This document shows, in pieces, positions 1-8,653 of a stretch of 64,000 nucleotides of DNA. Under the pieces are notes generated by a model, which saw only the letters and a list, made by a program, of their open reading frames with translations, did no database searches and was not told the origin of the DNA. Made by a program: the position numbers and the translations under genes. Position 1 is the first letter of the stretch; every line of letters starts with the position of its first letter. This stretch comes from UBA11475 sp902486425 (lineage in GTDB: Bacteria; Bacillota; Clostridia; Christensenellales; Borkfalkiaceae): contig CABTOK010000007.1 in the NCBI GenBank assembly GCA_902486425.1, positions 248,001 to 312,000 on the forward strand. Direction: 5' to 3'.

Positions 1-607
1 TTTTGAAGTCCTTTAATACGGATTTTTTCAAAGGTTTCGGCATAGCGGAAAGATCAGCCATAAAATCGTCTTTTACTTTATAGTCGTAAACTTTATCGGA
101 ATAATGATAACCTTTCAGGAAGTTGTCTTTGCCGTTCATTGTGGGAAAGGTGACAAAATCGCGGGGTTTAAGTTCCTTCCATCTCGAATGATATAAAAAG
201 GGAGCCGCGACAATAGCGTAATCGTACATTTCGGTACCGCCGAACGGGGGATTAGCCTGATAAAAACAGTCTGCGTCTATAACTGCGACTTTGGGCGTCT
301 GCGTTCTGAGAGTGAATTTAAGCTGTTTATAAATTGCCCCGAGAGTTTGTTTTGCGGCGCCGCATCCGTAAGACGTAATTCCCGTTTTGCGATAAATTTC
401 CATAGGAGAAATTCCGCTGTAAACGTCGGAGTTGCCGTAAAACATTACGTCTATAGAGTTTTTCGGTTCATATTTATATGAAATCGCCCCGTAATATTTA
501 CTGCCGCCGGCGTCGGTAATCGTTTTGGGCATAAAAACCATACCCATATAAAGATAGATAACGGCGACGATAAGAATGAACGAAGTAATTTTAATAAATT
601 TTTTCAT
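1..607 (-). CDS. dltD: DltD-like SGNH-type protein, 3' end cut off by window
   Basis: About 202 codons are visible; the gene continues past base 1. The start ATG overlaps the stop of dltB as TGATG, so translation is probably coupled. The protein opens with a basic residue run and one hydrophobic segment (residues about 5-22), giving a membrane-anchored protein facing outward. Around residues 50-60 it reads FYGNSDVYSGISP, matching the block I serine region of the DltD/SGNH-like family. DltD acts outside the membrane in transferring D-alanine to lipoteichoic acid, together with the MBOAT protein DltB. The assignment rests on this motif and on being last in a dltA-dltC-dltB operon. The C-terminal part, with the remaining catalytic residues, is not visible, so a related acetylation protein is not excluded. 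Confidence 0.82.
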   Translation of the reverse strand, partial: MKKFIKITSFILIVAVIYLYMGMVFMPKTITDAGGSKYYGAISYKYEPKNSIDVMFYGNSDVYSGISPMEIYRKTGITSYGCGAAKQTLGAIYKQLKFTLRTQTPKVAVIDADCFYQANPPFGGTEMYDYAIVAAPFLYHSRWKELKPRDFVTFPTMNGKDNFLKGYHYSDKVYDYKVKDDFMADLSAMPKPLKKSVLKDFK

Positions 608-2187
608 CAGAAGCCTCCGTAAATCGGATCGACGGGAACATAACCCTGCCCGTATGCGCCGAATATTATTATAAGCATCGAAGCCGAAACGTAAACCGCA
701 AGTCTTAAAACCTGAGGACGAAGTGTAAGATATTCTTTAACGTTTATCTTATACTCTTTAAGAGCGTCCGAAACGAGAAGGACGGTGACTCCGATAAAGC
801 AAAGGACAATGTCGTATATGTCGATTACTTTAGACGGAATATAAAGTCTTCCGCCTTTGAAAATCTGAAGGAACATATCTAAGCCCTTACCGAGAGTCGG
901 CGCGCGGAATAAAAGCATGCCGATGTTTATTATGATAAAAGTTCTTATAATCCGCAGAACGTTCAGAAATTTTTCTTTTTTAGATCCCTCGGTAACCCCG
1001 GCTTTTGCGAATATCTTTTTAAATAGCGGTTCGATACACATTCCGATCATCATTATAACGTAATAGTAAAGACCGTAGACGATGTATTTTACGCTCGCGC
1101 CGTGCCATAATCCGTTGAAGAACCACACGAAGAAGAGTGCGAACAGCGACGGAATGAAAGTCTCGAAAAACGGACTGACTTTACCGTGCAGTTTTTTGGT
1201 AAGAGCCATGAAAGGCTTGGACATAGAAACGGGATAGAAGACGTATTCGCGGAACCACACTCCGAGCGAAATATGCCATCTCCGCCAGAATTCGCTTACG
1301 TTCTTGGAAAAGAAAGGCTGTTCGAAGTTCTTTGCGAGTTCTATACCGAACATTTTGCTTATGCCCGCCGCGATATCTATAATGCCGGAAAATTCCGCAT
1401 AGAGCTGGAAAGTAAAAGCGAGTACGCCTATAATTACGAATAAGCCGTTATAATCGGAGTAGTGAGCGAAAATTTCGCCGGCGACGATGGCGAGCCTGTC
1501 CGCTATGACCACTTTTTTGAAAAATCCCCAAATCACCGACAAAATGCCGGACGAGCAGTTTTTCAAATCGAAGGCATGACCTTCCGAAAGCTGCGGAGCG
1601 AGTTTGTCGAATGAAGCGAACGGACCTTCGAGCATCTGGGGGAAGAAACATATAAAAAGAGCGACTTTCAATATGTTGTTTTCCGCTTTGTATTTGCCTC
1701 GGTTTACGTCTATAAGGTATCCTATAGATGAGAGCGTGTAGTAAGAGATTCCGAGCGGAAGACCGATTTTTAAGACGGGGAAATGAGTAGTTATTTTAAA
1801 CCATGAAAAAATGCCGTCGAACATTCCGGCAAACATTCCGGAATATTTAAGCGCGGCAATAAAGCCGAGATTAAGAATTACAGTAACGGCGGTGATAAGA
1901 TTCTTTTTCTTTTTATATTTGGCTTTTAATAGTTTTCTTTCGGGCTTTTCGAGAGATTTCTTTTCGGCATCGAATTTTTCGTCGAGTTTGTTTATCGAAA
2001 TCCCCGCAAAATATACGGTAAATATCGTTATTATTAAAAATACGGTCAAAAACTTGCTGTATACAGCGTAAAACAGCAAGCTAAAGGCGAGTAAAACGAT
2101 ATATCTTTTGTTAAGCGGAAACAAAAAGTACAGACCGAAGACAACACTCATAAAAAGCAAAAACAATATAATGAGCGTTAAATCCAT
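607..2187 (-). CDS. dltB: MBOAT-family D-alanyl transfer protein DltB
   Basis: 526 residues with about ten to twelve hydrophobic segments. This is a membrane-bound O-acyltransferase: the conserved block WRRWHISL contains His305 and the presumed catalytic histidine is His362 in NGLWHGAS. DltB takes D-alanine from the carrier protein DltC inside the cell and passes it across the membrane for esterification of teichoic acid. The gene starts 3 nt after dltC ends and its stop overlaps the dltD start. Length is somewhat above the usual 380-420 of Bacillus DltB, partly from a lysine-rich cytoplasmic loop at residues 66-96. AlgI-type polysaccharide O-acetylation proteins share this fold; the adjacent ligase and carrier genes favour D-alanylation. 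Confidence 0.87.
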   Translation of the reverse strand: MDLTLIILFLLFMSVVFGLYFLFPLNKRYIVLLAFSLLFYAVYSKFLTVFLIITIFTVYFAGISINKLDEKFDAEKKSLEKPERKLLKAKYKKKKNLITAVTVILNLGFIAALKYSGMFAGMFDGIFSWFKITTHFPVLKIGLPLGISYYTLSSIGYLIDVNRGKYKAENNILKVALFICFFPQMLEGPFASFDKLAPQLSEGHAFDLKNCSSGILSVIWGFFKKVVIADRLAIVAGEIFAHYSDYNGLFVIIGVLAFTFQLYAEFSGIIDIAAGISKMFGIELAKNFEQPFFSKNVSEFWRRWHISLGVWFREYVFYPVSMSKPFMALTKKLHGKVSPFFETFIPSLFALFFVWFFNGLWHGASVKYIVYGLYYYVIMMIGMCIEPLFKKIFAKAGVTEGSKKEKFLNVLRIIRTFIIINIGMLLFRAPTLGKGLDMFLQIFKGGRLYIPSKVIDIYDIVLCFIGVTVLLVSDALKEYKINVKEYLTLRPQVLRLAVYVSASMLIIIFGAYGQGYVPVDPIYGGF

Positions 2188-2190
2188 TAT

Positions 2191-2421
2191 TTAGTCCTCG
2201 TCTTCGATCTTTTCGATAAGAGACATAATGGTCTTTGCCGAAGAAAAGTTTTCGGGCACGATATGTAAAGGCGTGATTTCGATATCGAACTCGTTGTTGA
2301 GTTCGGCTACGAGTCTTATTATATCGAAGGAAGTAAGTATGCCTCTTCCGATAAGGTCGGTTTCGGTTTCAAAGTCGATTCCGGGTTTGAGTTCGTTCAG
2401 AATTTTTAAAAGTTTTTCCAT
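2191..2421 (-). CDS. dltC: D-alanyl carrier protein DltC
   Basis: 76 residues, the usual size of an acyl carrier protein. The phosphopantetheine attachment serine is Ser36 in GILTSFDII; most DltC and ACP proteins have Asp before this Ser, here it is Thr. The protein would carry D-alanine as a thioester between the ligase DltA and the membrane protein DltB. It is acidic, as carrier proteins are. It lies between dltA and dltB, an order (A-C-B-D) that differs from the A-B-C-D order of Bacillus and Staphylococcus. Cytoplasmic. Confidence 0.85.
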   Translation of the reverse strand: MEKLLKILNELKPGIDFETETDLIGRGILTSFDIIRLVAELNNEFDIEITPLHIVPENFSSAKTIMSLIEKIEDED

Positions 2422-2459
2422 AGTATTATATATTCTCCTTAACTTTTTTATAAAGTAAG

Positions 2460-2476
2460 CCGGCGCCGATCGCCGG
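2460..2476. other. Intercistronic hairpin between dltA and dltC
   Basis: Perfect 6-bp GC stem CCGGCG/CGCCGG with a 5-nt loop, lying between dltA and dltC. On the transcribed strand no U run follows, so it is unlikely to be a full terminator; it could protect or process the mRNA. Confidence 0.45.
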
Positions 2477-2479
2477 TTT

Positions 2480-4009
2480 TCAGTCTTTTTTTATCAGCGA
2501 TTCGTAATTGTTTTTAAGGTAGTTTCTATCGATCTTGCCGTTTGCGTTTATCGGCATGCCCGCTACCTTTATAACGGTGTTGGGAACCATGTAGTAAGGT
2601 ACTTTTTGTTTTACGGCTTCGAGAAGTTCCGCTTCTTTTATCCGTCCTTCGTAAATCATTACTATAAGGTCTTTTACCGCGTCGTAAACGCATACGACGG
2701 AGTTGACTTTATCGATAGCGCTTGCGGCTGTTTCAATCTCGCCGAGCTCTATGCGGTATCCCATGTGCTTTATCTGGAAGTCTTTTCTGCCGGCGTATAC
2801 GTATTCGCCGAATTCGTTCAGTTTTACAAGGTCGCCCGTTTTATAAACGGTTTCGGGGTAGTGGGGATTAAGCGGATTCTGTACGAAAGCCGAAGAAGTT
2901 TTTTCGGGGTTATCGTAGTAGCCGTACGCGACGAAACTTCCTCTGACATAAAGTTCTCCGACGACGCCCGAAACCGTTATTTCATTATTGCTTTCGTCTA
3001 CGATAAAAGTATCGCAGTTGTCGCAATGTTTTCCGATAGGCAGGCTCTCGTCGTCGGAAAACGGTCTGTTCACTATGTAATACGTGCATATATCGGTGGT
3101 CTCGGTAGGACCGAACAAGTTGGCGAACATAACGTTATTCAAAGACTTCCGCCAATAATTTAGCTGCTTGTTCGGCATCACTTCGCCTGCGAACATTACT
3201 TTTTTAATGTGTAAAGGTTTTTCGTAATCGAAAAGTTTTATATTTGCTACTATATTAAGAGCGCTCGGAACCCAGTATATCGTGTTTATGTTACGTTCGT
3301 TCATAAATTTTACGAGCCGGATGGGAAACGAAAAATATAGTTTCGGAATTATATTAAAAGTCGCGCCGCTCATGACCGTACCGAATATGTCTGAAACGGA
3401 CATCGAAAAATAGAAGGGCGTCTGATTACCGAAAACGGTATTTTCGTTTATATCGAAACATTCGGTAAACCAGCTTACGTAATTTATTACGTTTGCGTGC
3501 GATAAAACGGTACCCTTCGGCGTGCCTGTGGAACCGGACGTAAACAACGCGTACATAGGATCAGTCGAAATCATGTTATCGCGTACGAGTTTTATAAAAT
3601 CTTCGTCTGTTTCGTGCTTTTCCAAGTCCGCAAGGTCGAAAGCTTTTGCCGTATGGGATAAAGTTTTAAGAAGCGTTTCGTTTCCGGAAGAGTAAAGTAT
3701 GATTGCCGGCTTGATTACGTCCAGAATTTTTTGCAGACGTTCAGCAGGGGAATTTGAATCGAGAACGACGTAATAGTTACCGGAATACAGTACCGAGAAC
3801 ATTCCGGTAAGCGTTACGATATTTCTGTTGTCGAAAACGGCTATCGGCATATTGCGTTTACCGTTTAAAGCGGGTTTAAGTCCCGAAGCCGTCTTTTTGC
3901 ACTTATCTATAAATTCCGGATAACTTATACTGTTTTCGATATCCGAAAATAAAGTTTTATCCGGGAATTTTAAGGCGTTTTTTTCTAAATATTGTAAAAT
4001 TGTTTTCAT
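2480..4009 (-). CDS. dltA: D-alanine--carrier protein ligase DltA
   Basis: 509 residues, the standard length. Adenylate-forming enzyme: core phosphate-binding loop FTSGSTGTPKG at residues 156-166, a YKTGD motif near residue 390 and the C-terminal catalytic lysine region NGKIDRNYLKN near residue 490. It activates D-alanine with ATP and loads it on DltC. It is preceded by a CGGAG Shine-Dalgarno site and lies 53 bp downstream of cls in the same direction with no terminator between them. Substrate choice is inferred from the neighbouring dlt genes; an amino-acid-specific pocket was not analysed. Confidence 0.88.
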   Translation of the reverse strand: MKTILQYLEKNALKFPDKTLFSDIENSISYPEFIDKCKKTASGLKPALNGKRNMPIAVFDNRNIVTLTGMFSVLYSGNYYVVLDSNSPAERLQKILDVIKPAIILYSSGNETLLKTLSHTAKAFDLADLEKHETDEDFIKLVRDNMISTDPMYALFTSGSTGTPKGTVLSHANVINYVSWFTECFDINENTVFGNQTPFYFSMSVSDIFGTVMSGATFNIIPKLYFSFPIRLVKFMNERNINTIYWVPSALNIVANIKLFDYEKPLHIKKVMFAGEVMPNKQLNYWRKSLNNVMFANLFGPTETTDICTYYIVNRPFSDDESLPIGKHCDNCDTFIVDESNNEITVSGVVGELYVRGSFVAYGYYDNPEKTSSAFVQNPLNPHYPETVYKTGDLVKLNEFGEYVYAGRKDFQIKHMGYRIELGEIETAASAIDKVNSVVCVYDAVKDLIVMIYEGRIKEAELLEAVKQKVPYYMVPNTVIKVAGMPINANGKIDRNYLKNNYESLIKKD

Positions 4010-4021
4010 AATTTCTCCGAA

Positions 4022-4045
4022 AGCCGGTTCGTTAGCCGGTTCGTT
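4022..4045. repeat. Exact tandem duplication of a 12-mer
   Basis: The 12-mer AGCCGGTTCGTT occurs twice directly side by side in the 53-bp gap between cls and dltA. It looks like a recent slippage duplication; no function is evident. Confidence 0.7.
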
Positions 4046-4062
4046 TGTCGTATAGTCCGTAA

Positions 4063-5553
4063 CTAAAATAACGGGGAGAAGAAATTTATCGCATCGGAAA
4101 TGATTTTGTAAAATATATTGTGTTTTCTATATTTTACGGGAGAGCAATTATCAAGCGTTTCCTCAAAATCCTTTTTTATGGACGAAATCATATATTCGTC
4201 GGTGGTTACGGTGTTGTTTTCGTAATGTAAAAACAAACTGCGGTAATCGAGGTTGACCGTGCCTATCGAGCATATTTTATCGTCGATGACGGCGGCTTTC
4301 GCATGGACGAAGGCTCCGTTATCCGTGTATACTTTTACGCCGTAAGAAGACAGCTCTTCGGCATATCTGAGAGTAAGACCGTAAATAAGTTTTTTATCCG
4401 GAATGCCGGGGATGATTATCCTTACGTCGACGTTACGTATCGTGGCGTAAATAAAGGCGTTTTTAAGCTCGTCCGAAAGTATCAGATACGGCGTATAGAA
4501 GTATGCGTATTTTTTTGCTCCGCCGAGAGCGTTTATAAAATACGTCTGCGAAACGTGTTCTTTTGCGGAAGGAGAGTCGAAATACGATATAATCTTGGAA
4601 TCGGGGTTTACGAAGCTCGTTTCAGGCTTATAAAGGTCAGGCTCGATTATTTTGTTTTTGGAGAATGCGTTCCAGACCATGCAGAAGTTATGCGTGTAGG
4701 TGAGAACGGGTTCTCCTTCCAGTCTGAAAGCGAAATCTTTCCAGTAGCCGTGAGTGATTTTTTTGCCTATATATTCGTCGGCAAGGTTTATGCCTCCGGA
4801 GTATACCACTCTGTTGTCTACGACCATCATTTTGCGGTGATCGCGGTTATTGAGCATGAACGGCGAAAATCTCAGCGAATTGAACGCTATAATGTCTATT
4901 CCGCTCTTTTTGAGTTCGTTTCTCGAAGAAATCGAGTAAGTGGCAAGGCTGCCGATGTCGTCGTAAAGCACTTTTACGACAACGCCTTCTTCAACTTTTT
5001 GTTTTAAAATATCTACTATTGAATCCCAGAAGTATCCGTCTTCGATAATAAAATATTCCAAAAATATAAAATGCGAAGCCGATTTTAAGCTCTCGATCAT
5101 ATCGTTATAGGCGTAATCGCCGAGAGCGTAAAATTTTGTTTTGCCGCCGTTGGTTATCGGACTCCCGGATAATTTTTTAACAAGGTTCAAAAGCCTGTTT
5201 TCGTCCGTGTCGTCCGGAATATCCAAAGATTCGGGAATGGGGTATACGTCGTTTTTTTTGATACGTTTTTCTAAAAAAGTCGCAGTGGAGTTGTTGCCCG
5301 TTATTATATACATGTATATACCGACGACGGGAACGAGAAGAATGACTACGAGCCAGATCATGCGGTAGTTCGACGTGCCGCGTGCGTTCAGTATATGAAG
5401 AATAAGCAAAACTTCAAGCACGGTTACGAATACCGAAAGAATAAAACTTTGCTCTTTATACCATCTGTAAATAAAAAGATACCATACGATCTGTATGGCG
5501 ATTATCGGTATCGAAAGTAAAAATCTCAAAAGGATTCTGCGGAACTTTTTCAT
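4063..5553 (-). CDS. cls: Cardiolipin synthase (phospholipase D type)
   Basis: 496 residues. Two N-terminal membrane segments (about residues 10-28 and 37-55, with a third near 65-85) are followed by two PLD domains, each with an HxKx4D motif: His239-Lys241-Asp246 and His417-Lys419-Asp424. The enzyme joins two phosphatidylglycerols into cardiolipin plus glycerol at the membrane. It is the first gene of a probable cls-dltA-dltC-dltB-dltD transcript from the promoter at 5619-5647. Placement with dlt genes fits joint control of membrane charge, since both cardiolipin and D-alanylated teichoic acid alter surface charge; that link is an inference. Confidence 0.9.
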   Translation of the reverse strand: MKKFRRILLRFLLSIPIIAIQIVWYLFIYRWYKEQSFILSVFVTVLEVLLILHILNARGTSNYRMIWLVVILLVPVVGIYMYIITGNNSTATFLEKRIKKNDVYPIPESLDIPDDTDENRLLNLVKKLSGSPITNGGKTKFYALGDYAYNDMIESLKSASHFIFLEYFIIEDGYFWDSIVDILKQKVEEGVVVKVLYDDIGSLATYSISSRNELKKSGIDIIAFNSLRFSPFMLNNRDHRKMMVVDNRVVYSGGINLADEYIGKKITHGYWKDFAFRLEGEPVLTYTHNFCMVWNAFSKNKIIEPDLYKPETSFVNPDSKIISYFDSPSAKEHVSQTYFINALGGAKKYAYFYTPYLILSDELKNAFIYATIRNVDVRIIIPGIPDKKLIYGLTLRYAEELSSYGVKVYTDNGAFVHAKAAVIDDKICSIGTVNLDYRSLFLHYENNTVTTDEYMISSIKKDFEETLDNCSPVKYRKHNIFYKIISDAINFFSPLF

Positions 5554-5618
5554 CGTTGTATTCCTTGAATTTATGCGGCTTTTTAAGTTTTTGACTTTTA
5601 AGCCGACGCTTATAAGTA

Positions 5619-5647
5619 ATTATATAAAATTATTGCGTTAAAGTCAA
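5619..5647 (-). promoter_or_regulatory. Sigma-A promoter of the cls-dlt operon
   Basis: On the minus strand: TTGACT, 17 nt, TATAAT. The start of transcription would be near 5612, leaving a leader of about 58 nt that contains a CGGCTT...AAGCCG inverted repeat before cls. Confidence 0.8.
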
Positions 5648-5739
5648 TGTTTGTAGACGTAAACAAAAAAATATCGCCGTAAACCAATTTATAATCGCCT
5701 TTCATGATAAATAAATTACATAAAGCCGAAGATGTACGA

Positions 5740-5778
5740 GAAAAAAACAAAAAAAGACGAGAACATATCTCGTCTTTT
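5740..5778 (-). terminator. Intrinsic terminator after tRNA-Thr
   Basis: Ten-bp stem (5752-5761 paired with 5769-5778) with a 7-nt loop, followed on the minus strand by a long T-rich tract. It ends the gdpd/tRNA-Thr transcript. Confidence 0.85.
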
Positions 5779-5779
5779 C

Positions 5780-5855
5780 TGGAGCTACTGGCCGGATTCG
5801 AACCGGCGACCTGCTGATTACGAATCAGCTGCTCTACCGACTGAGCCACAGTAGC
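5780..5855 (-). tRNA. tRNA-Thr (anticodon CGT)
   Basis: 76 nt with encoded CCA. Acceptor stem GCTACTG/CAGTAGC is perfect, discriminator is T, anticodon loop TTCGTAA gives CGT for ACG codons, and the T loop is TTCGAAT. It lies only 15 nt after the stop of the phosphodiesterase gene upstream, with no promoter between. Confidence 0.95.
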
Positions 5856-5870
5856 ATGGGGAATAAAAAT

Positions 5871-6599
5871 TTATTCCTTTATATCAAAACCTTCGTAAAT
5901 AACGTTATCCACAAAGGGTTTAACCTTAACGTAATCTTCTTTCGAAGTAACCGTCCAGCAAAGTTTTACTTTGTTTTTCGTTTTGGACTTTTTAAGGGGA
6001 TAAGCCTTGTAATAATAGCTGACAAAGTCCGGTTTTATCAAAAAGTTCAGAGCCATGTGCTTTATTATGAACCTTTCGTAAAACTTATTGCCTTCAAGAT
6101 CTTTTTTATCGTTCGTCGCGAGAATTCCTCTTATAAATTCGGGAGCGAGCTTTTTAACCTTTTTTATATATAATGGATTAAAGGACTGAACCGCGAATTC
6201 GCCTTTGTAACTTTTAAGCCTTTCAACAATCGCTTCGGTAATGCCGGGAAGCGGTTGATTTTTGATTTCGATAAGTAAAGGAGATCTGCCTTCGGCAATA
6301 TCCAGAACTTCGTCGAAAGTGGGGATAGTCTGATCGCTCCCCGAAAGCCTGAAAGTTTTTAAGGTCGCAAGGTCGTATTCCCAGATTTTGCCTTCCTGAC
6401 CTGTCATACGCTTGAGAGTTTGATCGTGAAAGGATACAAGTTTGAAATCTTTCGTAAAATACAGATCGATTTCGATAGGGGAGCCGACTTTTGCGGCGGC
6501 TTCGTACGCGAGTGAGGAATTTTCGGGAATTCCGTTTCCCCAAAGTCCGCGATGGGCGATCGGTGTAGTTTTTAACCAGCCGGAATCAGGAATTCTCAT
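5871..6599 (-). CDS. Glycerophosphodiester phosphodiesterase
   Basis: 242 residues, a typical single GDPD domain with no signal peptide, so cytoplasmic. It has the family's N-terminal signature IAHRGLWGNGIPENS (catalytic His16), the metal-site EIDLYF, the second catalytic histidine in VSFHDQTLKRMTG, and a central LIEIKNQ. It hydrolyses glycerophosphodiesters from phospholipids to glycerol 3-phosphate and an alcohol. Start chosen at the ATG after an AGAGG site. Promoter at 6632-6660. It is cotranscribed with the downstream tRNA-Thr. The product would feed glycerol phosphate to lipid or teichoic acid synthesis. Confidence 0.9.
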   Translation of the reverse strand: MRIPDSGWLKTTPIAHRGLWGNGIPENSSLAYEAAAKVGSPIEIDLYFTKDFKLVSFHDQTLKRMTGQEGKIWEYDLATLKTFRLSGSDQTIPTFDEVLDIAEGRSPLLIEIKNQPLPGITEAIVERLKSYKGEFAVQSFNPLYIKKVKKLAPEFIRGILATNDKKDLEGNKFYERFIIKHMALNFLIKPDFVSYYYKAYPLKKSKTKNKVKLCWTVTSKEDYVKVKPFVDNVIYEGFDIKE

Positions 6600-6631
6600 A
6601 AAAAACCTCTGAATTTTTTATCAGCTTTTAT

Positions 6632-6660
6632 ATATTACAACATTTTGATTATAAAATCAA
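6632..6660 (-). promoter_or_regulatory. Sigma-A promoter of gdpd and tRNA-Thr
   Basis: Minus strand TTGATT, 17 nt, TAATAT, about 30 nt before the phosphodiesterase start. Confidence 0.65.
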
Positions 6661-6722
6661 GCGTTAAAACAAACTTTTTATTAAATTGAGACTTAAAAGT
6701 ATACTTAAAATATCGGTAATAC

Positions 6723-6751
6723 TTGCAAAAATCGCCTTAAAATATTATAAT
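6723..6751 (+). promoter_or_regulatory. Sigma-A promoter of lepA
   Basis: TTGCAA, 17 nt, TATAAT, about 65 nt upstream of lepA and divergent from the gdpd promoter. Confidence 0.75.
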
Positions 6752-6815
6752 AAAAATATTACGGAATCATTACGTATGTAATTAAACCGATTTTTTAACT
6801 TAAACGGGAATATTT

Positions 6816-8630
6816 ATGGCAAAAATTTCAAAAGAACACATCCGCAATTTCTGCATTATAGCGCATATCGACCACGGCAAATCGACTCTAGCAGATCGTC
6901 TTATCGAAATGACCGGGCAGGTCAGCAAGAGAGATATGGAAGATCAGCTTCTCGATAACATGGATCTCGAAAGGGAACGCGGCATTACGATAAAACTTAC
7001 TCCCGTGAGAATGTTTTATAATGCGAAAGACGGCAAAGAATATGTTTTTAACCTTATCGATACTCCGGGACACGTGGACTTCACTTACGAAGTTTCCCGC
7101 TCGCTCGCAGCGTGCGAAGGCGCCATTTTAATAGTGGACGCTTCGCAGGGGGTTGAAGCGCAGACTCTCGCCAACGTTTATCTCGCGCTCGAAAACAATC
7201 TTGAAATTCTCCCGGTTATAAACAAAATGGACCTTCCGTCCGCCCGCCCCGAAGAAGTAAAAAAGGAGATAGAAGACGTTATCGGTCTCGATACATCGGA
7301 AGCTCCGCTTATTTCCGCAAAAACGGGACTCAACGTCGATCAGGTTCTCGAATATATCGTAAAATCAGTTCCCGCTCCGGTCGGGGACGAAAACGCTCCT
7401 TTGAAAGCTCTTATCTTCGACAGCTATTACGATAATTTCAAGGGCGTAATATGCTTTGTAAGAATAAAAGACGGCACCGTTAAGGTAGGGGATAAAATAA
7501 AAACGTTCAAGTCGGATAAAGTTTTCGACGTTACCGAAGTCGGCGTTTTCGCTCCGAAACTTTTTAAGACGGACGATCTTTCCGCCGGCGAAGTCGGGTA
7601 TATAGCAGCTTCGATAAAAGATATACAGGACGTTCACGTCGGCGATACGATAACCGATTTTTACAACCCGACTCCCGAACCGCTCCCCGGATATAAGGAA
7701 GCTCTTCCGGTGGTCTTTTCGGGCGTGTATCCGCTCGACGGATCGAAGTTCCCCGATCTTAAAGACGCTCTTTTAAAGCTCAAACTTAACGACGCCGCGC
7801 TGGAATTCGAGCCGGATAATTCGCAGGCATTGGGATTCGGGTTCAGATGCGGTTTTTTGGGACTTCTCCATATGGAGATTATTCAGGAGAGAATAGAAAG
7901 AGAATTCAATCTCGATATAGTTACCACCGCGCCGTCGGTTTCGTACAAAGTTTATAAAACGGACGGAACGATGGAAGTGGTTAACAATCCCACCCATCTT
8001 CCGCCGGTTACAGAGATAGAGAAGATGGAAGAACCGGTTATAGACGCGAGTATTTTCACTCCGCCCGAATACGTCGGTCCGATTATGGAACTCTGCATGA
8101 ACAAACGAGGCGTTTACAAAGACCTTATTTATCTCGAAAAAACGAGAGTTCAGCTCAAATATATTCTGCCGCTTAACGAAATAGTCTACGACTTTTTCGA
8201 TACTCTTAAATCCAAAACGAAAGGTTACGCTTCGTTCGATTACGAAATGGCGGGGTATCAGGAAAGCAAACTCGTTAAACTCGATATGATGTTAAACGGC
8301 GAAATCTGCGACGCACTCTCCTGTATCGTACACGCCGACAAGGCTTACGAACGCGGCAGGGCTATGGCCGAAAGACTTAAAGACGTTATTCCGAGACAGA
8401 TGTTCGAAGTTCCCGTTCAGGCTTGCATCGGCGGTAAAATAATCGCGAGAGAAACGGTCAAGGCTTACCGCAAAGACGTACTCGCAAAATGCTACGGCGG
8501 CGACGTCACGAGAAAGAAAAAGCTTCTCGAAAAGCAGAAAGAAGGCAAAAAGAAGATGCGCCGCATAGGCTCGGTCGATATACCTTCAGAAGCGTTTATC
8601 GAAATATTAAAGACCGATTCGGACGATTGA
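6816..8630 (+). CDS. lepA: Elongation factor 4 (LepA) GTPase
   Basis: 604 residues, the full family length. GTPase motifs are intact: P-loop AHIDHGKST, switch I RGITIK, DTPGHVDF and NKMDLPSARP. The last is followed by domains II, III, V and the LepA-specific C-terminal domain containing SYKVYKTDG and GGDVTRKKKLLEKQKEGKK. LepA back-translocates or rescues stalled ribosomes and helps subunit assembly under stress. A clear promoter precedes it; the broken DUF1624 gene starts 23 nt after its stop. Nearby hemW further downstream is a common lepA-hemW neighbourhood in Firmicutes. Confidence 0.97.
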   Translation: MAKISKEHIRNFCIIAHIDHGKSTLADRLIEMTGQVSKRDMEDQLLDNMDLERERGITIKLTPVRMFYNAKDGKEYVFNLIDTPGHVDFTYEVSRSLAACEGAILIVDASQGVEAQTLANVYLALENNLEILPVINKMDLPSARPEEVKKEIEDVIGLDTSEAPLISAKTGLNVDQVLEYIVKSVPAPVGDENAPLKALIFDSYYDNFKGVICFVRIKDGTVKVGDKIKTFKSDKVFDVTEVGVFAPKLFKTDDLSAGEVGYIAASIKDIQDVHVGDTITDFYNPTPEPLPGYKEALPVVFSGVYPLDGSKFPDLKDALLKLKLNDAALEFEPDNSQALGFGFRCGFLGLLHMEIIQERIEREFNLDIVTTAPSVSYKVYKTDGTMEVVNNPTHLPPVTEIEKMEEPVIDASIFTPPEYVGPIMELCMNKRGVYKDLIYLEKTRVQLKYILPLNEIVYDFFDTLKSKTKGYASFDYEMAGYQESKLVKLDMMLNGEICDALSCIVHADKAYERGRAMAERLKDVIPRQMFEVPVQACIGGKIIARETVKAYRKDVLAKCYGGDVTRKKKLLEKQKEGKKKMRRIGSVDIPSEAFIEILKTDSDD

Positions 8631-8653
8631 TTTTTAAGGGGAAGGGTGAAGTT

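Noticed and set aside
5610..5849. Open frame reading through tRNA-Thr (MAQSVEQLIRNQQVAGSNPA)
   Set aside because: This is the well-known translation of a tRNA gene, not a protein. The same holds at 21840-22239, 24145-24414 and 58110-58310.
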